NCBI RefSeq assembly: GCF_029889905.1
Contig: NZ_JARANZ010000004.1
Location: 62,001-126,000 of the forward strand
Direction of reading: 5' to 3'
DNA from: Chromohalobacter sp. 11-W
GTDB taxonomy: Bacteria; Pseudomonadota; Gammaproteobacteria; Pseudomonadales; Halomonadaceae
Length of the DNA stretch: 64,000 bases
Of the stretch, positions 43,359 to 53,197 are shown piece after piece. The notes below the pieces were generated by a model that worked only from the letters and a program-made list of their open reading frames with translations, did no database searches and had not been told where the DNA came from. The stretch's first letter is position 1. Each line of letters starts with the position of its first letter. The position numbers and the translations under genes are program-made.

Positions 43359-46300
43359 GCATCCACCTCGGTATCCATTGCAGTGTCATGCGCATTGCCA
43401 CGCCGGCGCCAGCGTTGGGCCAGCCGGTCGAAGAACAGGTAGATCACCGGCGTGGTGAAAAGCGTCAGCAATTGGCTCAGCAACAGACCGCCAACCATGG
43501 TCATGCCCAGCGGGCGGCGCAGCTCCGCCCCGTAACCGCTGGCGAGCATCAGCGGCAGTGCTCCGAGCAGGGCGGCGAAGGTAGTCATCATGATCGGCCG
43601 AAAGCGCAGCAATGCGGCGCTATGAATCGCGCGATATGCCGACATGCCTTGCGTTCGCTGCGCCTCGAGTGCGAAGTCGATCATCATGATGGCATTCTTC
43701 TTGACGATGCCGATCAGCAGGATGATGCCGATGATAGCCACCATGCCCAGGGCGTTGTTACTGAGCATCAGGGCCAGCAAGGCGCCGATGGCCGCCGACG
43801 GCAGGGTCGAGAGAATCGTCAACGGGTGGATGTAGCTCTCGTAGAGCACGCCGAGCACGATGTACATGGTGATGACGGCGGCGGCAATCAGCCATAGCGT
43901 GTCACGCGTCGAGGTAGTGAACGCCAGGGCGGTACCTCGAAAATCGAGCTGTGTGTCGGCGCTGAGGACGTCATCGCGGGCCGCTTCGACGGCATCGAAG
44001 GCATCCGACAGCGAATAGCCGGGCGCGGCATCGAACGACATCAATGCCGAAGGGAACTGATTGAGGCGTTGACGCGATAGTGCGGTGGGTTCTTCCTTGA
44101 CGCTGACCAGACTCGACAGCGGCACCATGGCGTCGTCACTGCCGCTGACATATAGCCGGGAAATAGCCTCGGGGCCGGCGTCGTCGCCATGCGCTGCGCT
44201 CAGCACCACGCGATACTGGTTGGATTGGGTGAAAATCGTCGAGATCAGGCGCTGGCCGAAGGCATCGTAGAGGGCGTCGTCGATGTCGGCGACCGAGATG
44301 CCGAGCCGGCTGGCGCGATCGCGGTCGATACTGACCTCGAGCTTGCGACCTGCGTTCTGAAGGTCGGTGGCGATATGCGCGATGGCCGGGGCATCCTCGA
44401 GACGTTCGGTCATCGCCGAGACGTCGTGCGCCAATTGGTCGCGATCACCCTGGGTCAAGGCGAACTGGTACGGATAACGGCTGACGGTGTCTTCCAGCGT
44501 CAGGTCTTGCACCGGTGTCAATGCCAGGTCGATGCCAGGGACATCGGCAGCGGCATCGAGTAGCCGCGAGACGATGGCGTCCAAGTCGGCGTCGCGCGCG
44601 TCCAGGTCGGCCAGGTCGATTTGCAGCCGGCCGCCATTGAGCGTGGTGTTGGTGCCGTCGATACCGATGCTCGAGGCAATATTGGCCACGGCGGGATCGG
44701 CCAACAAGCGCTCGGCCAGATCCTGCTGACGCGCCGACATGGCACGGTAGGACGTCGTCTGCGTCGCCGTGGTGATGCCGCGCAAGGTGCCGGTATCCTG
44801 AGTCGGGAACAACTGCTTGGGCGTCATCCAGAACAGCACGGCGGTCAGCACGAAGGTTCCCAGTGCCATCCATAGCGTCGCCGTCTGGTGCCTGAGCACC
44901 GTGTCCAGGGCGCGTTCGTAGCCACGCGTGAGACGTCCGAAGAGGCCTTGGCGACTGCGCACCATGGCTTCGTCGTCGAGGGGCTGAGCGTCGCCCTCGG
45001 CATCGCGGGTGCGGCGCCGCAGCCAACGCGCGCAAAGCATCGGCGTCAGGGTCAGGGAGACGAACGCCGAGATGACGATGGAAATCGCCAGCGTCATGGC
45101 GAATTCACGAAACAGCACGCCGACCACACCGCTCATGAACAGCAACGGGATCAGTACCGCCAGCAGCGATACCGTCAGCGAAAGGATGGTGAACGCGATC
45201 TGGCGCGATCCCTTGAGTGCTGCCTGCAAGGGCGTTTCGCCGCGTTCCAAATAGCGTGTGATGTTCTCGAGCACCACGATGGCGTCGTCGATGACGAAGC
45301 CGGTAGCGATGGTCAGCGCCATCAAGGTGAGGTTGTTGAGACTGAAGCCAGCCAAATACATGGTGCCGAAGGTGCCGACGAGCGACAACGGTACGGCCAG
45401 GCTGGGGATCAGCGTTGCCGGTAGATTACGCAGAAACAGGAAGGTGACCATGATCACCAGCGCGATGGCGAGGACCAGCTCGAACTGCACGTCCTCGACG
45501 GCGGCACGGATCGTGGTGGTGCGATCGCTCAAGATGTCCACGTCGACGTTGCCCGGCAAGCTCGCCGATAACGCCGGCAAGCGACGCTCGATATCGTCGA
45601 CGACGCCGACCACGTTGGCGCCGGGTTGACGCAGGACATCGACCAGAATCGTCTTCTCGCCATTGGCCCAGGCCCCGAGTTGCGCGTTTTCCGCGCCGTC
45701 CTCGATGCTGGCTACATCGCTCAATCGCAAGGGGGCGCCATTCTCGTACTTGAGGATGAGGTCGCGATAGCCTGCCGCGGAGGCCAACTGGTCGTTGGCC
45801 TCGATGCTATAGGCGCGGTAAGGACCATAAATGGTGCCCTTGGCCTGATTGACGTTGGCGCTTTCCACGGCGCCACGCACGCTGGAAAGATCGAGCCCGT
45901 GCGCGGCGAGCTGGCGCGAATCGACATCGATTAGCACGGCGGGTCGATTGCCGCCGGACAGACGTACCTCGCCGACGCCGCTGATCTGGGCGAGTTTCTG
46001 CGCCAGGCGGGTATCGACCAGGTCGTGGACCTTGGTCAACGGCAAGCTATCGGACGTCACGGCCAGTGTCAGTACCGGCGTATCGGCGGGGTTGACCTTG
46101 CTATAGCTCGGCGGACGAGGCAGGTCGTCGGGCAGCAGGGTTTCCGCCTGGTTAAGAGCGGCCTGTACTTCCTGCTCGGCGACGCCCAGGTCGCCATCGA
46201 GACCGAATCGCAACGTGATAAGCGACGCGCCACCGGTACTGGTCGAGCTCATGTCCTCGAGGCCGGCGATTTCTCCCAACTCGTCTTCCAGTGGTGCGGT

Positions 46301-46489
46301 GACGTGGGAAAGCATGACATCTGGGCCCGCGCCGGGGTACAGCGTGGTGACCTGAATGGTAGGAAAGTCGACTTCGGGCAGCGACGATATGCTGAGCAGC
46401 CGGTAGGTAAAGGCGCCGGTGATGAGGATGGCCAGCATCACCAGAGAGGTGGCGACCGGACGTAGAATGAACAGCCGCGATGGATTCAT
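43355..46489 (-). CDS. mdtB: RND efflux pump inner-membrane subunit, MdtB/MuxB type
   Basis: A 1044-residue RND protein, paralogous to the next gene. It shows FRPVATSLVMLAILITGAFTYRLL-like helix 1 (starting LFILRPVATSLVML), GAGPDVMLSHVTAPLEDEL, the relay segment ATGFVIDDAIVVLENITRYLERG, and GIVKKNAIMMIDFALEAQR. It sits between the adaptor gene and the mdtC-like gene with ATGA overlaps at both ends, the mdtABC/muxABC arrangement of heteromeric pumps. Confidence 0.88.
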   Translation of the reverse strand: MNPSRLFILRPVATSLVMLAILITGAFTYRLLSISSLPEVDFPTIQVTTLYPGAGPDVMLSHVTAPLEDELGEIAGLEDMSSTSTGGASLITLRFGLDGDLGVAEQEVQAALNQAETLLPDDLPRPPSYSKVNPADTPVLTLAVTSDSLPLTKVHDLVDTRLAQKLAQISGVGEVRLSGGNRPAVLIDVDSRQLAAHGLDLSSVRGAVESANVNQAKGTIYGPYRAYSIEANDQLASAAGYRDLILKYENGAPLRLSDVASIEDGAENAQLGAWANGEKTILVDVLRQPGANVVGVVDDIERRLPALSASLPGNVDVDILSDRTTTIRAAVEDVQFELVLAIALVIMVTFLFLRNLPATLIPSLAVPLSLVGTFGTMYLAGFSLNNLTLMALTIATGFVIDDAIVVLENITRYLERGETPLQAALKGSRQIAFTILSLTVSLLAVLIPLLFMSGVVGVLFREFAMTLAISIVISAFVSLTLTPMLCARWLRRRTRDAEGDAQPLDDEAMVRSRQGLFGRLTRGYERALDTVLRHQTATLWMALGTFVLTAVLFWMTPKQLFPTQDTGTLRGITTATQTTSYRAMSARQQDLAERLLADPAVANIASSIGIDGTNTTLNGGRLQIDLADLDARDADLDAIVSRLLDAAADVPGIDLALTPVQDLTLEDTVSRYPYQFALTQGDRDQLAHDVSAMTERLEDAPAIAHIATDLQNAGRKLEVSIDRDRASRLGISVADIDDALYDAFGQRLISTIFTQSNQYRVVLSAAHGDDAGPEAISRLYVSGSDDAMVPLSSLVSVKEEPTALSRQRLNQFPSALMSFDAAPGYSLSDAFDAVEAARDDVLSADTQLDFRGTALAFTTSTRDTLWLIAAAVITMYIVLGVLYESYIHPLTILSTLPSAAIGALLALMLSNNALGMVAIIGIILLIGIVKKNAIMMIDFALEAQRTQGMSAYRAIHSAALLRFRPIMMTTFAALLGALPLMLASGYGAELRRPLGMTMVGGLLLSQLLTLFTTPVIYLFFDRLAQRWRRRGNAHDTAMDTEVDA

Positions 46490-47709
46490 GAGGCGTCTCG
46501 CGACGTCTGCGTGTCGGCGTCATCGTCAGCCGTCGAAGAGGCGCTGGTTTCTCCCGGTAGGGCGTTGCTGACGACGCGTACCTTGGCACCGTCGCGGAGG
46601 CTATCGACGCCGTCCACGACCACGCGCTCGCCTGCCGAGACACCGCTGGCTAGGGCGCTGCGATGATCTTCGCTGGCACTGACGACGACATCGTGGCGGG
46701 TCACCGTGTCATCGTCGCCGACGACATACACGAACAGGCCGTCTTGACCGGTCTGAACGGCAGGCGCGGGGACGATGACGCGGTCACGCAGCGTGTTGAC
46801 CGTCAGCCGCACGTCGACGAAGGCGCTGGGGTAGAGGCGGTCCGCTGCGTTGTCGAAGCGCGCGCGGAGTCGCACGGTGCCGGTGGCGGTGTCGATCTGG
46901 CTGTCGATGCTGGTCAGTTGTCCTTCGAGGCGTTCGTCACCCACCGTGGTCACCGAAACGCTGGGCGCGTCTCCTGATGCCAGTTGCTCGCGCAGCGTCG
47001 GTACGTATTGGCTGGGCAATGAGAAGACTACCGAGATCGGATCGAGCTGGGTGAGCGTGGCAATGGGATCGTCGTCACCACTGCTGACCAGGTTACCGGG
47101 ATCGACGTTGCGGATGCCGATGATGCCGGCGTTGGGCGCAGTGATGTCGGTATAGTCCAGCTGCACTTGGGCGCTATCGATATCGGCTCGGTCGCTGGAC
47201 ACGGCGCCTTCGTACTGGCGGACTAGCTGGCGCTGCTGTTCGAGTTCCTGACGGGAGATCGACTGGCTCTGAGCCAGTGACTCGTAGCGTTCGAGGTCCG
47301 CGCGGGCCGATTCCAGTTGTGCCTGATCCTGAACCAATTGCCCCTGGGCGGCAGCGAGCTGAGCCTGATAGTCACGCGGGTCGATGGTGGCCAGGCGCTG
47401 TCCTTTCTCGACATGCTCACCTTCCTTGAAATCCACCGTGAGCAGTTCGCCTTCGACACGCGGATACACGTCAATGCTCGATAGCGAGCGCACGGTGCCC
47501 AGCGCCCCGACGGTAATCTCGAGATCCCCGCGTCGGGCCTCGATGGCGGCCACGGCCGTGCTTCTTTCCTCACCTGTACTTTCGCCACCTGCACTGGCTG
47601 GGGCATCGCTTGGCTGATCGTCGTTTTGCCAGTCGGGGATCCACCACACGGCGAGGGCGATCAAGACGACGATGAGTAGGGCGATCCAGAGACGACGAGA
47701 GTGGGGCAT
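46486..47709 (-). CDS. mdtA: RND efflux periplasmic adaptor, MdtA/MuxA type
   Basis: A 407-residue membrane-fusion protein. It has an N-terminal membrane anchor (about 5-22, RRLWIALLIVVLIALAVWW) and a Ser/Asp-rich linker. A barrel-sandwich hybrid domain (GTVRSLSSIDVYPRVEGELL, then GIIGIRNVDPGNLV) encloses an alpha-hairpin coiled coil (QAQLAAAQGQLVQDQAQLES to SAQVQLDY). The C-terminus is acidic. The ATG at 47709 precedes MPHSRRLW; AAGGA lies 13 bases upstream, rather far. First gene of the pump operon. No outer-membrane factor gene follows. Confidence 0.9.
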   Translation of the reverse strand: MPHSRRLWIALLIVVLIALAVWWIPDWQNDDQPSDAPASAGGESTGEERSTAVAAIEARRGDLEITVGALGTVRSLSSIDVYPRVEGELLTVDFKEGEHVEKGQRLATIDPRDYQAQLAAAQGQLVQDQAQLESARADLERYESLAQSQSISRQELEQQRQLVRQYEGAVSSDRADIDSAQVQLDYTDITAPNAGIIGIRNVDPGNLVSSGDDDPIATLTQLDPISVVFSLPSQYVPTLREQLASGDAPSVSVTTVGDERLEGQLTSIDSQIDTATGTVRLRARFDNAADRLYPSAFVDVRLTVNTLRDRVIVPAPAVQTGQDGLFVYVVGDDDTVTRHDVVVSASEDHRSALASGVSAGERVVVDGVDSLRDGAKVRVVSNALPGETSASSTADDDADTQTSRDAS

Positions 47710-47889
47710 GACGGGGCATTGATCCTTGTCAGAGACATTCCGGCGCAGAGGCCGCGCGCGTTTTGGGCGGACGCGAGTCACCGGGATAAGAGGCGCATTG
47801 TAACGAAAGGTTCCTGTTAACGACGAATCGGTTGGACGATCGTGCACAGTCTAAGGGGGCGGTGGGCAAGAATTAAGGAAGGATAATGC

Positions 47890-47920
47890 AAAAACACCCG
47901 ATGCACGTGCACCGGGTGTT
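47890..47920 (-). terminator. Rho-independent terminator of betIBA
   Basis: On the minus strand AACACCCG and CGGGTGTT arms enclose a TGCACGTGCA palindrome and are followed by TTTTT, 29 bases after the betA stop. Confidence 0.8.
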
Positions 47921-47948
47921 CGAGGCGGACGTCATGTCATAAGCAGCG

Positions 47949-49631
47949 TCATGCCTTGCGGCGTGCCGGTGCGTCATGAGCGACGTAGTAATCGACCTCG
48001 GCGGGCGGCAGCGGATCGCGCCCGCGCACCTTGTCGGCCATTTTTTCGGCGATCATGATCGTCGGAGCGTTGAGGTTGCCGGTGGCGATCACGGGCATGA
48101 TCGAGGCATCGATGACGCGCAGCCCTTCGAGACCATGTACGCGTCCCGCGCCGTCGACGACGGCCATCTCGTCATCGGCATTGCCCATCTTGCAGGAGCC
48201 GGCGGGGTGATAAGCGGTCTCCGCATGCTGACGCACGTATTCGTCGAGCTCCGCGTCACTTTGCGCATTCGGGCCCGGCGAAATCTCGCGGCCGCGATAT
48301 TCGTCCATCGTTGGCTGCTCGATGATCTCGCGCGTGATGCGGATCGCGTCGCGGAATTCCTGCCAGTCCTTTTCCTCGGACATGTAGTTGAACAGGATGC
48401 TGGGCGCGGCGTTGGGATCGCGGGATGTCAGGCGGATGCGTCCACGGCTCATGGAGCGCATGGAGCCGACGTGGGCCTGAAAACCATGGGCCTGCACCGC
48501 GCTCTTGCCGTTGTAACTGATGGCGATCGGCAAGAAGTGGTACTGGAGGTTGGGCCACTCTTCCTGGTCGTTGGTACGAATGAAACCGGCCGCCTCGAAC
48601 TGGTTGCTGGCGCCGACACCCTTGCCGAAGAAAAGCCATTCGGCACCGATCTTGGGCTGGTTGTACCACTTGAGCGCCGGATACAGCGAAATGGGCTTCT
48701 TGCATTCGTACTGGATGTACATTTCCAGGTGATCCTGGAGGTTTTCGCCGACGCCTGGCAGCGCGTGTACCACGGGAATGTCGAATTCCTTGAGGTGCTC
48801 GGGATTGCCCACGCCGGAGCGCTGCAGGATCTGCGGTGAGGCGATGGCACCCGCGCACAGCAACACCTCGCGACGTGCGCGAACACGCTGGGCCTGGCCC
48901 TTGCGCTCGTAGCTCACGCCGACGGCGCGCTTGCCCTCGAATTCGATGACATCAGTCGTGGCGTGCGTCTCGATCGTCAGGTTGGGGCGTTGCTTGGCGA
49001 TATCCAGATAGCCACGCGCCGTGGAGGCACGGCGACCGTTCGGCGTCGTCGTGCGGTCCATGGGACCGAAGCCTTCCTGCTGGTAGCCATTGACGTCCTC
49101 GGTGGCCGGGTAGCCGGCCTCGATGCCCGCACGAATGAAGGCGCTGTAGAGCTCGTTGTTGCCTTCCTTGGGGGTGGCCACCGACACCGGGCCATCGCCG
49201 CCGTGGTAATCATTGGGCCCGATGTCGCGCGTCTCGGCACGCTTGAAGTAGGGCAGGCACTGCAGGTAGTTCCAGTCCTCCAGGCCCGGCGTCTTGGCCC
49301 AGTTGTCGTAATCCAGCGCGTTGCCGCGTAGATAGCACATGCCGTTGATCAGCGATGAACCGCCAAGCCCCTTGCCACGACCGCACTCCATGCGACGGTT
49401 GTTCATGTGGGGTTCGGGATCGGTCTCGAATGCCCAGTTGTAACGCTTGCCCTGCAGTGGATACGCCAGCGCTGCGGGCATCTGCGTACGAAAGTCGAAG
49501 CGATAGTCGGGGCCGCCGGCCTCGAGCAGCAGGACCTGGACGTCGGGGTCCTCGGTCAGGCGAGTGGCGAGTACGTTGCCGGCAGAACCGGCCCCGATGA
49601 TGATGTAGTCGAATTCACGAGCCTGTGTCAT
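47949..49631 (-). CDS. betA: Choline dehydrogenase
   Basis: FAD-dependent GMC oxidoreductase that oxidises choline to betaine aldehyde, and partly on to glycine betaine. The 560 residues match BetA (556 in E. coli). It has the N-terminal dinucleotide motif GAGSAGN (13-19), [16 protein letters not shown], the second GMC signature [15 protein letters not shown], and the catalytic [10 protein letters not shown] histidine region with [15 protein letters not shown]. The ATG at 49631 has AAGGAGG 7 bases upstream. Last of betI-betB-betA. It makes the compatible solute central to salt tolerance. Confidence 0.95.
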   Translation of the reverse strand: MTQAREFDYIIIGAGSAGNVLATRLTEDPDVQVLLLEAGGPDYRFDFRTQMPAALAYPLQGKRYNWAFETDPEPHMNNRRMECGRGKGLGGSSLINGMCYLRGNALDYDNWAKTPGLEDWNYLQCLPYFKRAETRDIGPNDYHGGDGPVSVATPKEGNNELYSAFIRAGIEAGYPATEDVNGYQQEGFGPMDRTTTPNGRRASTARGYLDIAKQRPNLTIETHATTDVIEFEGKRAVGVSYERKGQAQRVRARREVLLCAGAIASPQILQRSGVGNPEHLKEFDIPVVHALPGVGENLQDHLEMYIQYECKKPISLYPALKWYNQPKIGAEWLFFGKGVGASNQFEAAGFIRTNDQEEWPNLQYHFLPIAISYNGKSAVQAHGFQAHVGSMRSMSRGRIRLTSRDPNAAPSILFNYMSEEKDWQEFRDAIRITREIIEQPTMDEYRGREISPGPNAQSDAELDEYVRQHAETAYHPAGSCKMGNADDEMAVVDGAGRVHGLEGLRVIDASIMPVIATGNLNAPTIMIAEKMADKVRGRDPLPPAEVDYYVAHDAPARRKA

Positions 49632-49712
49632 GAGCGGCCCTCCTTCACGTGGTCGAACGAATGACAGGGATGCGCGCATGGCCGGCTGGAAACACCGGCC
49701 ATGGTCGCTGCA

Positions 49713-51182
49713 TCAGAACACGGCGGGGAAGGGCCCCATTTCGATCTGTACCGATTTGATCTGCGTGTACTGATCGAGCGACGAGAGGCCGTTTTCACGG
49801 CCGATGCCGGACTCCTTGTAGCCGCCCACCGGCATTTCCGCCGGCGAATCGCCCCAGGTGTTGATCCAGCAGATGCCGGCCTGCAGGCGATGAATGACGC
49901 GATGCGCGCGGTTCAGGCTTTCGCTGAACAGCCCGGCGGCGAGGCCGTAGCCGGTGTCGTTGGCGCGACGGATGACTTCTTCCTCATCGTCGAAGACCAG
50001 AATCGCCATCACCGGGCCGAAGATTTCCTCGCGCACGATGCGCATGTCGTCGCGGCAATCGGTGAACACCGTCGGTGCGGCCCACGCGCCCTGAGCCCAG
50101 TCGCCCTGGTCCCAGCGGCCACCGCCGACCAGCAGGCACGCGCCTTCCTGGGCGCCAAGATCGATATAGCTTTGCACCTTTTCCTGGTGCTCGAAGCTGA
50201 CCAGCGGACCGAAGTTGACCGCCGGATCGAGCGGGTCGCCGGCCTTGATGCGCTCCACGCGCTCCTTGATCTTGGCTTCGAAGTCTGCCTGAACCGAGCG
50301 GTGGATGAAGACGCGCGTGCCGTTGGTGCAGACCTGGCCGCTGGAATAGAAATTGGCCAGCATCGCGGCGTCGGCGGCGCGCTCCAGGTCGGCGTCCTCG
50401 AAGACGATCAACGGCGACTTGCCACCCAGCTCCATGGTGACTTCCTTGAGCGTCGAACCCGCCGCGGCGGACATGACCTTCTTGCCGGTGCCGGCTTCGC
50501 CGGTGAAGGTGATCTTGTCGATGTCGGCGTGGTTGGTGAGCATCTGCCCGACGCGCCCGTCACCCTGGACGACGTTGAACACGCCATCCGGCAGGCCGGC
50601 TTCGGTGAGAATTTCCGCCAGTTTCAGGGTGGTCAGCGGCGTGACCTCACTGGGCTTGAAGACCACTGCGTTGCCCGCCGCCAGTGCCGGTGCGGATTTC
50701 CAGCAAGCAATCTGGATGGGATAGTTCCAGGCGCCGATGGCGCCGATTACACCTAGCGGTTCGCGGCGCGTGTAGAAGAACGAGTCCTCGCGCAGCGGCA
50801 CCTGGGTGCCTTCGATGGAGGGCGCCAGATTGGCATAGTATTCCAGCGAGTCGGTGCCGGTGACGATATCCACGGCTTGGGTTTCGCTGATCGGCTTGCC
50901 GGTGTCCAGTGTTTCCAGATGGGCCAGTTCATCGTTGCGTTCGCGCAGCAGCGCGACGGCGCGATGCAGGATACGGCTGCGTTCCATGCCGTTCATTGCT
51001 GCCCATGTACGCTGGCCTTCGCGGGCCGAGGCGACGGCACGATCGACATCGTCCTGAGAGGCTTGCTGGATGCTCGCCAGCACACTGCCATCGACTGGAT
51101 TGATCGTGTCGAATGTCTCGCCGGATGTAGCGTCGACGAATCGACCGCCGATATAGAGCTTTTGAGTCTCGAAAGTGGCCAT
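49713..51182 (-). CDS. betB: Betaine aldehyde dehydrogenase
   Basis: NAD(P)+-dependent oxidation of betaine aldehyde to glycine betaine. The 489 residues show the aldehyde dehydrogenase glutamate in [17 protein letters not shown] and the catalytic cysteine in [15 protein letters not shown], plus the BetB-typical [30 protein letters not shown] lies 6 bases before the ATG. It lies 81 bases upstream of betA and 43 bases after betI. Confidence 0.95.
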   Translation of the reverse strand: MATFETQKLYIGGRFVDATSGETFDTINPVDGSVLASIQQASQDDVDRAVASAREGQRTWAAMNGMERSRILHRAVALLRERNDELAHLETLDTGKPISETQAVDIVTGTDSLEYYANLAPSIEGTQVPLREDSFFYTRREPLGVIGAIGAWNYPIQIACWKSAPALAAGNAVVFKPSEVTPLTTLKLAEILTEAGLPDGVFNVVQGDGRVGQMLTNHADIDKITFTGEAGTGKKVMSAAAGSTLKEVTMELGGKSPLIVFEDADLERAADAAMLANFYSSGQVCTNGTRVFIHRSVQADFEAKIKERVERIKAGDPLDPAVNFGPLVSFEHQEKVQSYIDLGAQEGACLLVGGGRWDQGDWAQGAWAAPTVFTDCRDDMRIVREEIFGPVMAILVFDDEEEVIRRANDTGYGLAAGLFSESLNRAHRVIHRLQAGICWINTWGDSPAEMPVGGYKESGIGRENGLSSLDQYTQIKSVQIEMGPFPAVF

Positions 51183-51225
51183 GAGGTCCTCCCGTGTCGT
51201 GATTGAAAAGTGTCGAGGCCTGGTG

Positions 51226-51837
51226 TCAGGCGTTTATCGGCGCTTGATTCGTGGCATGAGCGAGTTGCTCTTCCACATAGTCATAGGCCAGTTGTCGCGC
51301 TCGGTCGACATCGATGCCTTGTGGCGCGAGCGCGCCGCGTAACCAGAGCCCATCGATCATTGCGGCCAGGCCGCGTGCTGCCTGCTGTGCGTCGGGCCTT
51401 GGCAGGCAGCGTTGGAAGTGGTGACAGATGTTTGAATATAGTCGCCGATCATTGACGCGCTGCAAACGCTGCAGATCGGGACGGTGCATGCTGACCGACC
51501 AAAAAGCCAACCAGGTCTTCATGACGATCTTGTTGACCTGGCTGCGGTCGAAGTTGCCGTCGATGATGGCATGCAGGTGTTGGCGTGGGGACTCGACATC
51601 GTCCCGGGCACGCCGCTGTGCGACGGCGTTGCCGAGGTCCCAAAGAATCTGACGCATGGTCGATTCGAGCAGCCCGTCCTTGCCGCCGAAATAGTGGCTG
51701 ATGATGCCCGCCGAGACGCCGGCACGCTTGGCGATCCGCGCGATGGTGGCGTCCGCCAGGCCGACGTCGTCGATGGCTTCCAGTGTTGCTTGAATCAGCT
51801 GGCGGCGGCGAATGGGTTGCATACCGAGCTTGGGCAC
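51226..51837 (-). CDS. betI: Choline-responsive transcriptional repressor BetI
   Basis: TetR-family repressor of the bet genes, released by choline. The 203 residues from a GTG at 51837 start [15 protein letters not shown], as in known BetI, with AAGGAG 8 bases upstream; an upstream ATG would add 15 residues. The helix-turn-helix is [25 protein letters not shown] (about 29-53). The C-terminal ligand domain has [16 protein letters not shown]. First gene of betIBA; two matching dyads in the divergent intergenic region are the likely operators. Confidence 0.94.
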   Translation of the reverse strand: MPKLGMQPIRRRQLIQATLEAIDDVGLADATIARIAKRAGVSAGIISHYFGGKDGLLESTMRQILWDLGNAVAQRRARDDVESPRQHLHAIIDGNFDRSQVNKIVMKTWLAFWSVSMHRPDLQRLQRVNDRRLYSNICHHFQRCLPRPDAQQAARGLAAMIDGLWLRGALAPQGIDVDRARQLAYDYVEEQLAHATNQAPINA

Positions 51838-51907
51838 CGAGCATTCTCCTTTGCTGACGTTCTGGGTAGTCCGCTTGCGCACCTCATGAGCTACCCGTCA
51901 TCGAATC

Positions 51908-51936
51908 ATTATGGAATTTTTTTATTGAACGTTCAA
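51908..51936 (-). promoter_or_regulatory. Promoter of betIBA
   Basis: On the minus strand TTGAAC, a 17-base spacer and CATAAT (5/6) form a good sigma-70 promoter. The BetI-type dyad covers its -35 and part of the spacer. Confidence 0.65.
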
Positions 51937-51941
51937 TCAAT
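51924..51941. promoter_or_regulatory. BetI operator 1 (betIBA side)
   Basis: ATTGAACGTTCAATCAAT: ATTGA-N8-TCAAT, with an inner perfect palindrome ATTGAACGTTCAAT. It overlaps the betI -35. BetI sites known from other bacteria have the same AT-rich ATTGA/TCAAT arms. Confidence 0.75.
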
Positions 51942-51960
51942 AAAAAATCTGCTATCTTTC

Positions 51961-51982
51961 CTATGGTAAATGAAATCCATAG
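51961..51982. promoter_or_regulatory. CTATGG-N10-CCATAG dyad in the bet intergenic region
   Basis: A perfect 6-bp inverted repeat with a 10-base centre midway between the two BetI-type sites. It does not resemble the BetI site; it could bind another dimeric regulator or be chance. Confidence 0.35.
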
Positions 51983-52021
51983 TGGAAAAGAATCGCCGAA
52001 TTCATTTAGCATAAAAAAACG

Positions 52022-52050
52022 TTATTGAATCGTCATTCAATGACTATATC
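52022..52050 (+). promoter_or_regulatory. Promoter of the choline-binding protein gene
   Basis: TTATTG, a 17-base spacer and TATATC. BetI operator 2 lies within the spacer, so repressor binding would block polymerase. The start codon is 24 bases downstream. Confidence 0.5.
52024..52041. promoter_or_regulatory. BetI operator 2 (choline receptor side)
   Basis: ATTGAATCGTCATTCAAT: the same ATTGA-N8-TCAAT layout as operator 1, exactly 100 bases away, with perfect 7-bp arms. It indicates that the receptor gene shares choline control with betIBA. Confidence 0.75.
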
Positions 52051-52074
52051 AACATCAACGCAAGGGAGAATTCC

Positions 52075-53025
52075 ATGTCCAACAAGACCCCATTGATTGC
52101 GCTGCTGGGCAGTGCCACGTTGCTTTCACCGCTGGCCATGGCGGACACGCCGGAGGCTTGCCAACCCGTGCGTTTCGCCGAAGTCGGCTGGACGGATATC
52201 ACCGCTACCACTGCATTGACGCGTGAAGTGCTCGAAGGGCTGGGATATGAAACCACCTCCGATACCGTTTCCGTCCCCGTAGCCTACGCCGGCATGAAGA
52301 ATGGCGACTTCGACGTCTTCCTGGGCAACTGGATGCCGTCGATGGCGTCGATCAGCGACGAGTACATCGACAAGGGGCAGGTCGATCGACTGGGCGCGAA
52401 CCTCGAGGGCGCCAAGTACACCTTGGCGGTACCGCAGTATGTCTATGACGCCGGTGTCACTTCGGTGGAAGATCTGGACGATCATGCGGACAAGTTCGGT
52501 AGCCGCCTGTATGGCATCGAAGCCGGTAACGACGGCAACGAAATCATCCAGCAGATGATCAGTGACGATGCCTTCGGCCTGGGCGACTGGGAACTGATCG
52601 ATTCTTCCGAATCGGGCATGCTCGCCGAGCTCAATTCCAGAACCCAGAACGAAGAGTGGATGGTGTTCCTCGGATGGGAGCCGCACCCCATGAACACCAA
52701 CTACGACATGGCCTACCTGAAAGATGCCGATGACTACTTCGGCCCTAACCTGGGTGGCGCCACCGTGTATACCAACACTCGTGCCGATTACGCCGAGACG
52801 TGCGGCAACGTGGGCGAGTTGCTCAATAACTTGAGCTTTACCCTGTCCATGGAGAACGAAATCATGGGCGCGATCATGGATGAGGGCGAAGATCCGCGCG
52901 ATGCCGCCCGTGCCTGGCTCCAGGACAATCCGGGTGTGCTCGACGAGTGGCTCGATGGCGTGACCACCGTCAAGGGCGAGCCTGGCCTGGATGTCGTGAA
53001 GCGCGAGCTCGACATCGACGCCTAA
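52075..53025 (+). CDS. Choline ABC transporter periplasmic binding protein, ChoX-like
   Basis: A 316-residue precursor with a signal peptide (cleavage after LAMA, residue 23). W39, D41, W86, Y115, N152 and W201 stand in the order and spacing of the choline-binding residues of Sinorhizobium ChoX (as I recall them, W43, D45, W90, Y119, N156 and W205), each shifted by four. This supports binding of a quaternary ammonium group in an aromatic box. AAGGGAGA lies before the ATG. No permease or ATPase gene follows; a terminator and a tRNA do. It is therefore an orphan receptor, like BetX/CaiX of pseudomonads. It is divergent from betIBA and shares BetI-type control. Confidence 0.88.
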   Translation: MSNKTPLIALLGSATLLSPLAMADTPEACQPVRFAEVGWTDITATTALTREVLEGLGYETTSDTVSVPVAYAGMKNGDFDVFLGNWMPSMASISDEYIDKGQVDRLGANLEGAKYTLAVPQYVYDAGVTSVEDLDDHADKFGSRLYGIEAGNDGNEIIQQMISDDAFGLGDWELIDSSESGMLAELNSRTQNEEWMVFLGWEPHPMNTNYDMAYLKDADDYFGPNLGGATVYTNTRADYAETCGNVGELLNNLSFTLSMENEIMGAIMDEGEDPRDAARAWLQDNPGVLDEWLDGVTTVKGEPGLDVVKRELDIDA

Positions 53026-53046
53026 ACGTCGGCACCTTGTCACTGC

Positions 53047-53074
53047 CATGGGCTTGCCAAGCGGCAAGCCCATG
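53047..53074 (+). terminator. Terminator hairpin after the choline-binding protein gene
   Basis: CATGGGCTTGCC and GGCAAGCCCATG form a perfect 12-bp stem with an AAGC loop, 21 bases after the stop. The following sequence (TGCATAATTC) is only moderately U-rich. Confidence 0.65.
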
Positions 53075-53119
53075 TGCATAATTCGCCCCCGTCGCCAAGC
53101 TTCCTGCTATGCGATATGT

Positions 53120-53196
53120 GGCTACGTAGCTCAGTTGGTTAGAGCACATCACTCATAATGATGGGGTCCCCTGTTCGAGTCAGGGCGTAGCCACCA
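53120..53196 (+). tRNA. tRNA-Met (CAT), elongator type
   Basis: A 77-base cloverleaf with acceptor arm GGCTACG/CGTAGCC, anticodon loop CTCATAA (anticodon CAT), T-arm with TTCGAGT and an encoded CCA. The 5' base pairs normally with the 3' strand (G-C), so this is not the initiator. An identical copy lies inverted at 59324-59400. Confidence 0.95.
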
Positions 53197-53197
53197 C

